DNA of 64,000 nucleotides from Limnohabitans sp. (GTDB lineage: Bacteria > Pseudomonadota > Gammaproteobacteria > Burkholderiales > Burkholderiaceae_C). Below the pieces are notes generated by a model. It made no database searches. It was not told where the DNA came from and saw only the letters and a list, made by a program, of their open reading frames with translations. The position numbers and the translations under genes are program-made. Of the stretch, positions 32,722 through 43,100 are shown piece after piece. The DNA lies in assembly GCA_009693505.1 (NCBI GenBank), contig SHXD01000008.1, positions 1 to 64,000 on the forward strand, given 5' to 3'. The stretch's first letter is position 1. Every line of letters begins with the position of its first letter.

Positions 32722-33729
32722 ATGACCCAGAAAATATCACTGTCCCGCTATTTGGTTGAACAGCAACGCAGCAAGGGGCGCATCCCTGCACAACTTCGCC
32801 TCTTGTTGGAAGTGGTTGCGCGGGCCTGCAAAAGCATCAGCCATGCCGTTAACAAGGGCGCTCTGGGGGGCGTTTTAGGCAGCGCAGACATCGAAAATGT
32901 GCAGGGTGAAATTCAGAAGAAATTGGACATTATTGCCAATGAAGTTTTGATTGAAGCCAATGAATGGGGCGGTCATTTAGCGGCCATGGCATCAGAAGAA
33001 ATGGCATCCATTCACTTGGTGCCCAACCGTTACCCTCAAGGCGAATACCTGCTGCTGTTTGACCCCTTAGACGGCTCTAGCAACATTGACGTCAATGTGA
33101 GCATTGGCACGATCTTCAGCGTTCTGCAAAAACCTGAGGGCACAGAAGGCATCACCGAAAAAGATTTTCTACAGTCTGGTTGCCAACAAGTGGCTGCAGG
33201 TTATTGTGTTTATGGCCCCCAAACCACCTTGGTCTTGACAGTGGGCGATGGTGTGGCCATGTTTACCTTGGACCGAGAACAGGGCTCTTTTGTTTTAACC
33301 CAAGAAAACGTCAAAGTTCTCGAAGACACCCAAGAATTTGCCATCAACATGAGCAACATGCGTCACTGGGATGCCCCTGTGAAACGCTATGTGGACGAGT
33401 GCTTGCTAGGGAAAGAAGGTGTGCGCGGCAAAGATTTCAACATGCGCTGGATTGCCAGCATGGTGGCCGATGTGCACCGCATCCTCACACGAGGCGGCAT
33501 TTTCATGTACCCCTGGGACAAGCGAGAACCTCACAAAGCAGGCAAGTTGCGTTTGATGTACGAAGCCAACCCAATGAGTTGGTTGATCGAGCAGGCGGGC
33601 GGTGCATCTACCAATGGCCGAGAACGCATTTTGGACATCCAACCCAAGCAATTGCACGAACGAGTGAGTGTTATTTTGGGCTCTAAAAATGAAGTGGAAC
33701 GCGTCACGCGTTATCACTTAGAAAAATGA
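32722..33729 (+). CDS. fbp: Class 1 fructose-1,6-bisphosphatase
   Basis: [50 protein letters not shown]. Confidence 0.95.
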   Translation: MTQKISLSRYLVEQQRSKGRIPAQLRLLLEVVARACKSISHAVNKGALGGVLGSADIENVQGEIQKKLDIIANEVLIEANEWGGHLAAMASEEMASIHLVPNRYPQGEYLLLFDPLDGSSNIDVNVSIGTIFSVLQKPEGTEGITEKDFLQSGCQQVAAGYCVYGPQTTLVLTVGDGVAMFTLDREQGSFVLTQENVKVLEDTQEFAINMSNMRHWDAPVKRYVDECLLGKEGVRGKDFNMRWIASMVADVHRILTRGGIFMYPWDKREPHKAGKLRLMYEANPMSWLIEQAGGASTNGRERILDIQPKQLHERVSVILGSKNEVERVTRYHLEK

Positions 33730-34286
33730 AGTTCTCAAGCCATGCCATGCGAATTCGATGCCTCGCTTTCACACTGATGGCGGCTATGTTGCACATGCCA
33801 TGCATGGCACAGTCACAAGTCAAATCCATTCCTGAGTTTGATGTTTCTCGGTACATGGGGACATGGTATGAAATAGCCAAGCTCCCCAATTGGTTTCAGC
33901 GCAAATGTGTGCAAGGCACGCAAGCTCGGTACAAAGTTTTGGGACCCACTCAAATTGAAGTGAATAACAAGTGCACCACAGCTTCGGGGGAAGAAACTCA
34001 AGCCATTGGCCTAGCCAGACCCAATGGCAGTGGCCGGCCTGCGCAACTTGAAGTTCGTTTCGCGCCAGAATGGACAGCCTGGCTGCCCATGGTTTGGGGC
34101 GCCTATTGGGTATTAGATTTGGATGCAGACTACCAACTTGCCGCGGTAGGCGATCCCTCCAAGTCCTACCTTTGGATTTTGTCGAGAACACCGATTGTTT
34201 CTACCGAACGATACGACGCAGTGCTGCAACGCTTGAACGTGATGGGTTTTGACATCACAAAATTAGAAAAAACTCGTCAAAATTGA
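33726..34286 (+). CDS. Lipocalin family protein (Blc-like) with signal peptide
   Basis: [62 protein letters not shown]. Confidence 0.92.
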   Translation: MKFSSHAMRIRCLAFTLMAAMLHMPCMAQSQVKSIPEFDVSRYMGTWYEIAKLPNWFQRKCVQGTQARYKVLGPTQIEVNNKCTTASGEETQAIGLARPNGSGRPAQLEVRFAPEWTAWLPMVWGAYWVLDLDADYQLAAVGDPSKSYLWILSRTPIVSTERYDAVLQRLNVMGFDITKLEKTRQN

Positions 34287-34384
34287 ATTTCCACACCGGT
34301 TGGGATAGCATCACATCCACTTTGTTAAGCTGATGCTTTAACGCACCAATTGGCAAGGCCGTTCAGCGCAACACTTGATGCGCA

Positions 34385-35596
34385 TCAACCTACAATACCG
34401 CGTTTTCGCATTTCACGGATTTGATCTGCAGTGACCCCTAAGTCTGACAACACTGCGTCTGTATCCTGCCCCAAGCTTGGGGCATTGCGTCGATGCTGTC
34501 CAGGCGTTCTGGACAACTTTGGAACCATACCGGGCACTTTCAAAACACTGCCATCGCTCATGCTCACATCGGCCAGCATGCCGCGTGCCAAATAGTGTGG
34601 GTCGGCTGCAATATCTTCTACGGTGTAAATGCGACCAGCAGGGACAGCAGCTTGGTCAAGAACAGCAAGCACATCAGCGACATTCAGCTTGGAAGTCCAT
34701 GCACCAATGGCGGCGTCAATTTCTTCAACCCTCTTCACGCGACCTGCATTGTCTGTCAGGGTAGGATCGGCTGCTAAATCATCGCGCCCAATGGCAGCCA
34801 TCAATCGCTTGAATATGCTGTCGCCGTTTCCTGCAATCAAGGCGCATTTGCCATCTTTGCAGAGGTAGGCATTGCTAGGGGCAATGCCAGGCAGCGCACT
34901 GCCTGCAGGCCCGCGCACTGCGCCAAATGCACTGTATTCAGGCAGCAAACTTTCCATGCAATTGAAAACGGCTTCATAGAGCGCCACATCAATGACTTGA
35001 CCAAGCCCGCTTCTTTGTTTTTCGTGAAGCGCCATCAGAATTCCGATCACACCATGAAGCGAGGCCAAGGTATCGCCAATGCTCACGCCGACTCGAACCG
35101 GCAAACGGCCTGGCTCTGCGCTGAGGTGACGCAAACCACCCATGGCTTCAGCCACAACGCCAAATCCAGGCTTGTCTTTGTAAGGGCCCGTTTGACCATA
35201 ACCACTGATTCGCAGCATGATCAAGCCAGGATTGAGTTCAAGCAAGGCGTCAGGGCACAAGCCCCAAGACTCCATGGCGCCTGGCCTGAAATTTTCAATC
35301 ATGACATCGGCTTCTTTGACCAGTTTGCGCACGATGGCTTGTGCTTCTGGCTGCCGTAAATCGAGCGCCAAGGAGCGCTTGTTTCGCGATTGAACCTGCC
35401 ACCAAACCGAAGTGCCGTCTTTGATCAGACGCCATTGCCTCAAGGGGTCACCCGAACCGGGCGGTTCAATTTTGATGACATCTGCACCAAAATCGGCCAA
35501 GGTTTTGGCAGCGAAAGGGCCCGCAATGAGCTGCCCCAACTCCACCACCTTCAGACCGGCCAATGCCCCTAGGGAATGTTTGAATTCAGCTGTCAC
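34385..35596 (-). CDS. CaiB/BaiF family CoA transferase
   Basis: LAGLKVVELGQLIAGPFAAKTLADFGADVIKIEPPGSGDPLRQW, VMIENFRPGAMESWG. Confidence 0.93.
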   Translation of the reverse strand: MTAEFKHSLGALAGLKVVELGQLIAGPFAAKTLADFGADVIKIEPPGSGDPLRQWRLIKDGTSVWWQVQSRNKRSLALDLRQPEAQAIVRKLVKEADVMIENFRPGAMESWGLCPDALLELNPGLIMLRISGYGQTGPYKDKPGFGVVAEAMGGLRHLSAEPGRLPVRVGVSIGDTLASLHGVIGILMALHEKQRSGLGQVIDVALYEAVFNCMESLLPEYSAFGAVRGPAGSALPGIAPSNAYLCKDGKCALIAGNGDSIFKRLMAAIGRDDLAADPTLTDNAGRVKRVEEIDAAIGAWTSKLNVADVLAVLDQAAVPAGRIYTVEDIAADPHYLARGMLADVSMSDGSVLKVPGMVPKLSRTPGQHRRNAPSLGQDTDAVLSDLGVTADQIREMRKRGIVG

Positions 35597-36511
35597 TTAA
35601 ATCGGTTCTTCAATCAAATGTGCTGAAGCCAAGGGGTCGTTGGTCTGTGAAGATTCTGTTGCATGGGTACCCAGCGCCACAGCCCTGAAAATTTCTCGCA
35701 ACATTTTCTTTTCGGGCAGCGTTAAGGCACGCGTTAAACGATGACGCATGCGCAGCAACAGTTGACGATCAACTTCTTGCGGAATACCCCGGCTGATGTG
35801 CAAGGCATCACGCAGTTCTTCTCGCTTATCCTCTGGCTCGTCATCCCACCAAGAAACAATGACTTCCGAGATGGATTCACGAACGACTTCAGGGTCTTCT
35901 TGCACCTGAGCAGCCACTTTGCTAACCGAGCCCTGCAGCATGTCCGCAAGAGATTTGGATTGAACAACAATTCGTCGATCTGCTTGAGACAACAAGCGCC
36001 CCCAACCCGGATCCGATTGGTGCAACTGCTGCATATTGCTGGCCGCATCATCTGCCAACATGTGGACCTGCATGCCCGTGAGTTGTGCATCGTCAATGAC
36101 CGTCAAAAAGCGTTCATCGTCAGTGGCCAGTAACACATGGTCGCAGGCCTTGCTTTCTGCAAGCCGACTTAAATCTTGACCAATTGACTTCAACAGTGAG
36201 ATACCACCATCTGAATCGTGCGACAAAACTTTTCGGACAATTTGGCCATCGACGTCCAAAGTTTCATTTTCTTCAGCGTACCAATAAATTCGTTTGATGC
36301 TCACATCCAAACCAGCATGCCCCAAGGCACCGGTCAAGAATTGAGCCAAATCGAACCGATTCAGCGCATCTTGTTTGGGTCCGATTTGGTTGTGTTGTGC
36401 AAGCCAAACTAAAAATCTGGCGTCGATCAAAGCGATGCACGAGCCGCCCTGTTGATCGAGGGGTTGACGGTGTGCATCCTTGGACGAATGAGAGAAATAA
36501 TCGCGTTTCAT
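35597..36511 (-). CDS. NYN/PIN-like domain protein with uncharacterised C-terminal region
   Basis: CIALIDARFLVWLAQ, GGISLLKSIGQDL, CDHVLLATDDERFLTVIDDAQLTGMQVHMLA; start at MKRDYFSHS. Confidence 0.75.
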   Translation of the reverse strand: MKRDYFSHSSKDAHRQPLDQQGGSCIALIDARFLVWLAQHNQIGPKQDALNRFDLAQFLTGALGHAGLDVSIKRIYWYAEENETLDVDGQIVRKVLSHDSDGGISLLKSIGQDLSRLAESKACDHVLLATDDERFLTVIDDAQLTGMQVHMLADDAASNMQQLHQSDPGWGRLLSQADRRIVVQSKSLADMLQGSVSKVAAQVQEDPEVVRESISEVIVSWWDDEPEDKREELRDALHISRGIPQEVDRQLLLRMRHRLTRALTLPEKKMLREIFRAVALGTHATESSQTNDPLASAHLIEEPI

Positions 36512-36679
36512 CGCAGCCTTTGAGATTTTAAGATAATTTAACGAGGCGCCTTTAAATTGGCGTTCCTCGACGTAGCGGGTCTGCCAACCCAAGCTCTATT
36601 TTAACGACCCTGAGCTTCAAACCCTGATGTTTCAGGCTTTAAACTCTAGGATTATTGATTTCCTTCCCTCTAAATTCAC

Positions 36680-37684
36680 ATGTCCCACTACGATATTTAC
36701 GCCATTGGCAACGCGCTGGTAGATTCTGAATACGAAGTTTCAGACGCCCTCCTTCAATCAATGGGCGTTGACAAGCGTCACATGACCCTGATTGACACAC
36801 CGCGCCGTGCCGAATTGCTTCATCACGTCAAGGCCATCACCCCTCGACAAACTGGCGGAGGTTCCGCTGGCAACACGGTTGTGGCCCTTGCTCAACTTGG
36901 CGGCAAAGCTTTTTATTCGTGCAAGGTGGCACACGATGATTTGGGCGATTTTTACGTCAAGGATTTACAAGCTCGCGGCGTCGATACCAACCTGAATCAC
37001 ACACGCGCTTTGGACGGTCAAACAGGCAGTTGCATGGTTCTGGTCACCCCTGACGCCGAACGCAGCATGTGCACCTTCTTGGGCGTTTCAGCAGAATTGG
37101 ACGACAAAGCCCTGCACCCTCAAGACATCGTCAAATCAAAAATTTATTACATGGAAGGCTACTTGGCCGCCTCGCCAACAGGTTTGAATGCCGCACTCCA
37201 AGGCAGAAAAATTGCAAAAGATGCTGGCGTTGCTTTAGCCCTTACGCTCAGTGATGTCAGCATGATTCAATTTTGCAAAGCAGGGCTGGATGCCATGCTG
37301 GGTGATGGTGTCGATTACCTGTTTTGCAACCAAGAAGAAGCCCAAGTTTGGTGTGGTTCGGAAGACTTGAATGTTGTGAAACAGACATTGCAAAAGTTAG
37401 CCAAAATGGTTTGCCTGACTCGCGGGCCCGATGGCTCCGAAATTATCACGGCGGAACATTCATGGTACGTTCCAGCCGACAAGGTCAAAGCCATTGATAC
37501 CAATGGTGCAGGCGACATGTTTGCAGGTGCCTTCTTGTATGCCATGACACGTGGTTATTCGCCAGACAAAGCTGCCAACCTAGGCAACCATGCAGCCGCG
37601 GCCGTGGTCAGCCAACATGGCAACCGCTTAACGCTGGGGCAACTGAGCACCATCAAAGCTTACGCGCTGCCACCGCTGAAATAA
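36680..37684 (+). CDS. PfkB-family carbohydrate/adenosine kinase
   Basis: GGSAGNTVVALAQLGGKAFYSCKVAHDDLGDFY, VCLTRGPDGSEII, DTNGAGDMFAGAFLYAM. Confidence 0.93.
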   Translation: MSHYDIYAIGNALVDSEYEVSDALLQSMGVDKRHMTLIDTPRRAELLHHVKAITPRQTGGGSAGNTVVALAQLGGKAFYSCKVAHDDLGDFYVKDLQARGVDTNLNHTRALDGQTGSCMVLVTPDAERSMCTFLGVSAELDDKALHPQDIVKSKIYYMEGYLAASPTGLNAALQGRKIAKDAGVALALTLSDVSMIQFCKAGLDAMLGDGVDYLFCNQEEAQVWCGSEDLNVVKQTLQKLAKMVCLTRGPDGSEIITAEHSWYVPADKVKAIDTNGAGDMFAGAFLYAMTRGYSPDKAANLGNHAAAAVVSQHGNRLTLGQLSTIKAYALPPLK

Positions 37685-38245
37685 TTAAAAAGTTTCAGCC
37701 TGCGACAGTGGCAAAGCAGCAGCATCTTTGGCCGCCAGCACGGGGGCAGTAAACCCCTCGGGCAACGGCCACTCAATGCCCAACGCAGGGTCGCTCCAAA
37801 GCAAACTGCGCTCATGCTCTGGGTACCAATAATCGGTGGTCTTGTACAAAAATTCAGCTGTTTTGCTGAGCACCAAGAACCCATGTGCAAAGCCTGGAGG
37901 CACCCAGAGTTGAGTGGCTGTTTCTGCGCTCAAATGACACCCCGCCCATTGCCCAAAGGTGGCTGAACTCTTTCTCAAGTCGACTGCAATGTCAAAAACT
38001 TCACCCTGAACCACTCGCACCAATTTACCTTGCGCATGCTGAATTTGATAGTGCAGTCCGCGCAACACGCCCTGCGATGACAGACTTTGGTTGTCTTGAA
38101 CAAATTCGACCTTCAGGCCCGTTGCTGCCTCAAAATCGCGGGCGTTGTAACTTTCATAAAAGAAGCCACGTGCATCACTGAAGACTTTGGGTTGAAGAAT
38201 CAATACCTCTGGCAAATTGGTTCGCGTAACGGTGTAGGGCATCAA
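37685..38245 (-). CDS. rfbC: dTDP-4-dehydrorhamnose 3,5-epimerase
   Basis: [65 protein letters not shown]. Confidence 0.95.
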   Translation of the reverse strand: MMPYTVTRTNLPEVLILQPKVFSDARGFFYESYNARDFEAATGLKVEFVQDNQSLSSQGVLRGLHYQIQHAQGKLVRVVQGEVFDIAVDLRKSSATFGQWAGCHLSAETATQLWVPPGFAHGFLVLSKTAEFLYKTTDYWYPEHERSLLWSDPALGIEWPLPEGFTAPVLAAKDAAALPLSQAETF

Positions 38246-39120
38246 TGAGACTTCAGTAAATTCAGCAAATATTGACCATAGCTGTTCTTGGCCAAGGGAG
38301 TGGCCAGTTTCTCCAACTGTGCCGCATCAATCCACTTTTGGGCGAATGCAATTTCTTCAGGACAGGCCACCATCAGGCCTTGTCTCTTTTGCAGCGTGGC
38401 AATAAATCCTGCGGCCTCGAGCAAACTGTCATGCGTGCCAGTGTCAAGCCATGCATAACCTCGGCCCATCATTTCAACACTCAACTGGTTCTGCTCCAAG
38501 TAACAACGGTTCACGTCGGTGATCTCTAGTTCACCCCGGGCAGAGGGCTTGATGTGAGCGGCAATATCGCACACTTGTTGGTCGTAAAAATACAGGCCCG
38601 TCACGGCGTAATTGCTTTTGGGCTGTTTGGGCTTTTCTTCAATGCTCAATGCACGCTGATGATCATCAAAAGCCACGACACCATAACGCTCAGGGTCGTG
38701 CACGTGATAAGCAAAGACGCTGGCACCGGAGGTTTGCGCGTCAGCCCTTTGCATGAGTTTCACCAAGTCGTGGCCGTAAAAAATATTGTCCCCCAAGACC
38801 AATGCACTGGGGTGCTTGCCCACAAATTCTTTGCCAATGATGAAGGCTTGCGCCAAGCCATCGGGGCTGGGTTGCACCGCATACTGAATGGTCATTCCCC
38901 ATTGACTGCCGTCACCCAACAATTCAGAAAAACGCGGCGTGTCTTGCGGTGTACTGATCAGCAGCACATCTTTGATGCCCGCCAACATGAGCGTGGTCAG
39001 CGGGTAATAGACCATGGGCTTGTCATACACAGGCATCAGTTGCTTGGAGACAGCTTGTGTCACGGGGTACAAGCGAGTCCCTGACCCGCCCGCCAAAATA
39101 ATGCCTTTGCGTGTATTCAT
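38242..39120 (-). CDS. rfbA: Glucose-1-phosphate thymidylyltransferase
   Basis: [45 protein letters not shown]. Confidence 0.96.
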   Translation of the reverse strand: MNTRKGIILAGGSGTRLYPVTQAVSKQLMPVYDKPMVYYPLTTLMLAGIKDVLLISTPQDTPRFSELLGDGSQWGMTIQYAVQPSPDGLAQAFIIGKEFVGKHPSALVLGDNIFYGHDLVKLMQRADAQTSGASVFAYHVHDPERYGVVAFDDHQRALSIEEKPKQPKSNYAVTGLYFYDQQVCDIAAHIKPSARGELEITDVNRCYLEQNQLSVEMMGRGYAWLDTGTHDSLLEAAGFIATLQKRQGLMVACPEEIAFAQKWIDAAQLEKLATPLAKNSYGQYLLNLLKSH

Positions 39121-39180
39121 CTAGCGATTTTGCCACGACTGACCGTCAGTTCAAGCCATATGCACTTATGCTTGGGACCT

Positions 39181-40458
39181 ATGTCGTTTAAAGATCTGGG
39201 CCTTTCGCCCGAGTTGCTCAAAGCACTCAAACCCAAAACTTACCCAAGTCCCACCGAAGTTCAGCGGGCCTTGGTTCCAGTTGCTCTGAAAGGCCAAGAT
39301 GCTTGGGTAACCGCTCCCACTGGCTCAGGCAAGACCTTGGCCTACGCACTTCCCTTGCTACAGCATTGGGCTCTATCCAACTCAACAAATGAAACACCCG
39401 TACTTTCGAGATCCGGTTATGTCAGAACGACCAAAACCACTCAATCTGTGGTCTTGGTCCCCACCCGTGAATTGGCAGTTCAGGTCAGTCAACTGTTCAT
39501 GAGCTTGGCCGCCCAGTGGGGCCATCTCTGCAAAATCACTGTTGTCTTTGGCGGCGTTTCGATCAACCCTCAAATGATGGGCCTGAGAGGCGGAACAGAT
39601 ATTTTGATTGCCACACCAGGCCGCTTAATTGATTTGCTAGAACACAATGCCCTGAAGCTGTCAGGCGTGCAAACCTTGGTTTTGGATGAAGCCGATAAAT
39701 TGCTAGAACTTGGCTTTCAAGAAGAACTCCAATACATCTTGAACCTGCTTCCATCCAAGCGGCAAAACTTATTTTTGTCGGCTACCAGACCCCAAAGCAT
39801 GGTGGCTTTGGCCAAGGCCCTCCTGCACAACCCCCTTGAAATTCACATCGAGGGCGAAGCGCCCCAACCTGCCGAAATTTTGCAGCGAGCCATCTATACC
39901 GACGTCGCCAAACGCACACAGCTTCTGAAACACTTGCTCAAAGAAGAACGTTTGAAACAAGTCTTGGTTTTTGTCGCCACTCAGCACAGCAGTGACATGG
40001 TGGCCGCCAAATTGCGTGTTGCTGGCATTGCTGCAGAGCCGTTTCATGGGCAACTGAGTCAGGGTAAAAGACAGCAAGTGTTGGCAGACTTCAAAGCTCA
40101 GCGCGTCAAAGTGGTCCTTGCCACAGATTTAGCTTCGCGCGGCCTAGACATCGAAAAACTACCAGCCGTCATTAACTTCGACTTACCCAGATCGGCTGTT
40201 GATTACACCCATCGCATCGGCCGCACCGGCCGCGCTGGCGAGGCTGGCTTGGCCATCAGCTTTGTGACGCCTGAATCCTTGAGCCATTGGGCATTGATTG
40301 AAAAACGCCATACGGTGGAACTCGAAAGAGAAACCATTGAAGGTTTTGAAGCCAGCTCACCGGTTCCAGAAAATGAAACTGGCAATGGTGGCATCAAGGG
40401 AAAGCGTCCTAGCAAAAAAGACAAGTTGCGTCAGTTGGCTGCAGCGGAGAAGCAATAG
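39181..40458 (+). CDS. DEAD/DEAH-box RNA helicase
   Basis: APTGSGKTLAYALPLL, VLDEADKLLELGF, SATRPQ, HRIGRTGRAG; start at MSFKDLGLSPELL. Confidence 0.94.
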   Translation: MSFKDLGLSPELLKALKPKTYPSPTEVQRALVPVALKGQDAWVTAPTGSGKTLAYALPLLQHWALSNSTNETPVLSRSGYVRTTKTTQSVVLVPTRELAVQVSQLFMSLAAQWGHLCKITVVFGGVSINPQMMGLRGGTDILIATPGRLIDLLEHNALKLSGVQTLVLDEADKLLELGFQEELQYILNLLPSKRQNLFLSATRPQSMVALAKALLHNPLEIHIEGEAPQPAEILQRAIYTDVAKRTQLLKHLLKEERLKQVLVFVATQHSSDMVAAKLRVAGIAAEPFHGQLSQGKRQQVLADFKAQRVKVVLATDLASRGLDIEKLPAVINFDLPRSAVDYTHRIGRTGRAGEAGLAISFVTPESLSHWALIEKRHTVELERETIEGFEASSPVPENETGNGGIKGKRPSKKDKLRQLAAAEKQ

Positions 40459-40477
40459 GCCCCGTGATTGAGTCGAC

Positions 40478-41188
40478 TTAAAAAGGTGCTGCAGATCCGA
40501 AGCGACGGTCTCGTTTTGAGAACCATTCCAAGGCCTCATTGAACTGCTTGGCACTGAAGTCTGGCCACAAGGTGTCAATGAAAAAAAGCTCAGCGTATGC
40601 GGCTTGCCAAAGCATGAAATTGCTGACGCGGGACTCGCCGCCCGTTCGGATGAGCAGGTCCATCTCTGGTGCACCTGCCGTACTGAGAAATGGCGCGAGT
40701 TCAGCTTCTGTGAGCTGGTCGATGCTAAGGTCAGGATTTGCGCGCTGCCACGATTGGGTCGCTTGTACAAAATCCCACCGGCCACCATAGTTGGCGGCCA
40801 CCCTGAGAGTGATCTTGGTGTTGTGCTGTGTTTGTTCCTCAGCCCGCAAGATCAAGTCTTGCAATTCAGGGCTGAATTTGGACTTGTCACCGACGATTTT
40901 CAGGCAAACGCCATTGCTTTCCATCTCGTCCACTTCTTTTTGCAGATAACTGGCAAAAAGGCTCATCAAAACGGAAACCTCTTCAGGCGGACGCCTCCAA
41001 TTTTCGGTACTGAAAGCGAACAAACTGAGGTGCTTAATGTCACATCTGATACATGATTCCACAACCGCCCTGACACGCTTTGCACCCGAAGCATGCCCCA
41101 ATGGGGCAGGTAAGAGGCGTTTTTTAGCCCATCGGCGATTGCCATCCATGATGATGCCGACGTGCTTTGGGATGGGATTAGATGACAA
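40478..41188 (-). CDS. uppS: Isoprenyl transferase (undecaprenyl diphosphate synthase-like)
   Basis: KHVGIIMDGNRRWAKKRLLPAPLGHASGAKRV, LSLFAFSTENWRRP, DLLIRTGGESRVSNFMLWQAAYAELFFIDTLWPDF. Confidence 0.93.
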   Translation of the reverse strand: MSSNPIPKHVGIIMDGNRRWAKKRLLPAPLGHASGAKRVRAVVESCIRCDIKHLSLFAFSTENWRRPPEEVSVLMSLFASYLQKEVDEMESNGVCLKIVGDKSKFSPELQDLILRAEEQTQHNTKITLRVAANYGGRWDFVQATQSWQRANPDLSIDQLTEAELAPFLSTAGAPEMDLLIRTGGESRVSNFMLWQAAYAELFFIDTLWPDFSAKQFNEALEWFSKRDRRFGSAAPF

Positions 41189-41238
41189 ACAAATTCACTT
41201 ATAAAAAGACAAAATGATTCTACAACTTCATCACTCAT

Positions 41239-41265
41239 TAAAAAGGCCGCTGGAAGCGGCCTTTA
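41239..41265 (-). terminator. Terminator hairpin downstream of the H-NS-like gene
   Basis: TAAAAAGGCCGC-TGGAA-GCGGCCTTT; T-rich on minus strand. Confidence 0.7.
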
Positions 41266-41285
41266 AATAAATTTTATTTAACTAT

Positions 41286-41591
41286 TTAAGCAATTAAAAA
41301 TTGATTGCGGTCTTGACCATCAATCCATTTAGGTGCTTTGCCACGGCCAGTCCAAGTTTGACCCGTAGCTGGGTCACGGTATTTAGGGGCAACTTTGCCA
41401 CCTGTAGATTTTCCAGCAGATTTGGCAGCACCTCGGCCAGATGGGAATATATCTTGAACAGTTAATCCAAATTCAGCCACCAATTCACGCGCTTTGCCAA
41501 CGGCTTCAGACAGCTCTTGTTGGCGAGCAGATGCAATAGCATGCTCCAATGCTTCACGTTGCTTCAATAATTCTTTGTAAGAGTTAGTCAT
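41286..41591 (-). CDS. H-NS family nucleoid-associated protein
   Basis: Coiled-coil N-terminus, C-terminal PKYRDPATGQTWTGRGKAPKWIDGQDRNQFLI. Confidence 0.93.
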   Translation of the reverse strand: MTNSYKELLKQREALEHAIASARQQELSEAVGKARELVAEFGLTVQDIFPSGRGAAKSAGKSTGGKVAPKYRDPATGQTWTGRGKAPKWIDGQDRNQFLIA

Positions 41592-41703
41592 AGTGTTCCT
41601 ATTAAGATAATAAACTTGTTTAAATAACAAGATTCCGAAGAATATCAAGATTCTAATGCAAATAAATCAGATTAAGTATTTATAAAATCTATAAATACAA
41701 TAA

Positions 41704-42993
41704 TTAATTGATAAATTTAGCATTTACCTTGTCTATTCGACGACCCTCAAGAGATAAAACCACAAAATACCAATCTTCACTTTGGACAATATCACCCACT
41801 TCAGGCAAATAACCCAATTCCGACACAATAAATCCACCCAGGGTATTGAATAATCCCCTTTCTTCTCCATTCAATTGCTTAATATCAAGCCTCGATTTAA
41901 GCTCATTGATGGGCATTAAGCCATCTAGGACCCATGTGCCATCTGCTTGAGATGAGGCCCATGCATCTTCAACCGTTAATGGGCGCAACTCGCCGGTAAT
42001 GGCTTCCAGTAAATCTCTGGGCGTTAATAAGCCCTGAACCACGCCATATTCATCCACCACAAAGACCATTCGGCCGGATTTATCGCGAAGTTGCTCCAAA
42101 AGGGTCATGCCACTCAAGGTTTCAGGCACAAATGTGGCGGGAAGGGCATAGGTTTCAACGGGTGCGTCGTCAGTATTTGACAGAGATACCAAGCGCGCAA
42201 GGCTGACAACCCCAATCACATCGTCCAAATTGCCGCGGCAAACGGGGTACCAAGAATGCCCATCAACACCCTCATTCAGTCCCGCCTGTGTCAAACACTC
42301 AGAACGCGTCATATCACCTTCAAACCATTGGATATCAAGGCGTGGCACCATCAAGGAAGTCAGGGGCCGATCGTCCAAATGAAAAACATTTCTCACCATT
42401 TGATGTTCATGTTCTTCGATCAATCCAGCGTCCACACCCTCTTCCAAGCTGGCTGTAATTTCCTCTTCAGTCACGGCACGATTGCCACGCGTATCAATGC
42501 GCAGCAGTTTCAAAACAGCATGGGTCGTGATGGACAGCAGCCCGACAAAAGGCCTGGCCGCACTGGCCAGCCAAGCCATCGGCCTAGACACAAGCCTTGC
42601 CACAGGCTCTGGATACAGTTGGCCAATCCTTTTAGGGACAAGTTCCCCAAAAATAATGGTTGTAAAGGTAATAGCGGCCACAACCAGTGAGGTGGCTGCG
42701 AAGCTTGCAGCGGCGTCCGAAAGGCCCCAACTGATAATCCAAAGTGCGACATCACCACTGAATGCGGCCTCTCCCACAATGCCATTCATGACCCCAATCG
42801 AAGTAATGCCCACTTGCACCGTTGACAAGAATTGCGTGGGGTTATCAAGCAATTTAAGGGCAGCGGCTGCACCTTTGTCCCCCGCTTCCTCCATGGCCGC
42901 AAGCCTTGCCTTACGGCTGGAGGCCAAGGCCAATTCGGACATGGCAAACACGCCATTCACCAAAGTTAAAAACACAATCAGTAAGAAATCCAT
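41704..42993 (-). CDS. Hemolysin/CNNM-CBS family membrane protein (CorC/TlyC-like)
   Basis: DUF21 TM region, FGELVPKRIGQLYPEP, tandem CBS, VVDEYGVVQGLLTPRDLLEAITGEL; start at MDFLLIVFLTLVNG. Confidence 0.92.
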   Translation of the reverse strand: MDFLLIVFLTLVNGVFAMSELALASSRKARLAAMEEAGDKGAAAALKLLDNPTQFLSTVQVGITSIGVMNGIVGEAAFSGDVALWIISWGLSDAAASFAATSLVVAAITFTTIIFGELVPKRIGQLYPEPVARLVSRPMAWLASAARPFVGLLSITTHAVLKLLRIDTRGNRAVTEEEITASLEEGVDAGLIEEHEHQMVRNVFHLDDRPLTSLMVPRLDIQWFEGDMTRSECLTQAGLNEGVDGHSWYPVCRGNLDDVIGVVSLARLVSLSNTDDAPVETYALPATFVPETLSGMTLLEQLRDKSGRMVFVVDEYGVVQGLLTPRDLLEAITGELRPLTVEDAWASSQADGTWVLDGLMPINELKSRLDIKQLNGEERGLFNTLGGFIVSELGYLPEVGDIVQSEDWYFVVLSLEGRRIDKVNAKFIN

Positions 42994-43100
42994 CCCTCCA
43001 TTGTGCCAAGGCCTGAAGACGAATGAAATAGCCGCCTTGCCATGGGCCAAAATTAGGCAAAAAACATCCACAATTGGGTTTTGTTAAGTTTTGGAAGCCA

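Noticed and set aside
38554-39084. 176-aa plus-strand ORF
   Set aside because: Antisense to rfbA; no motif support.
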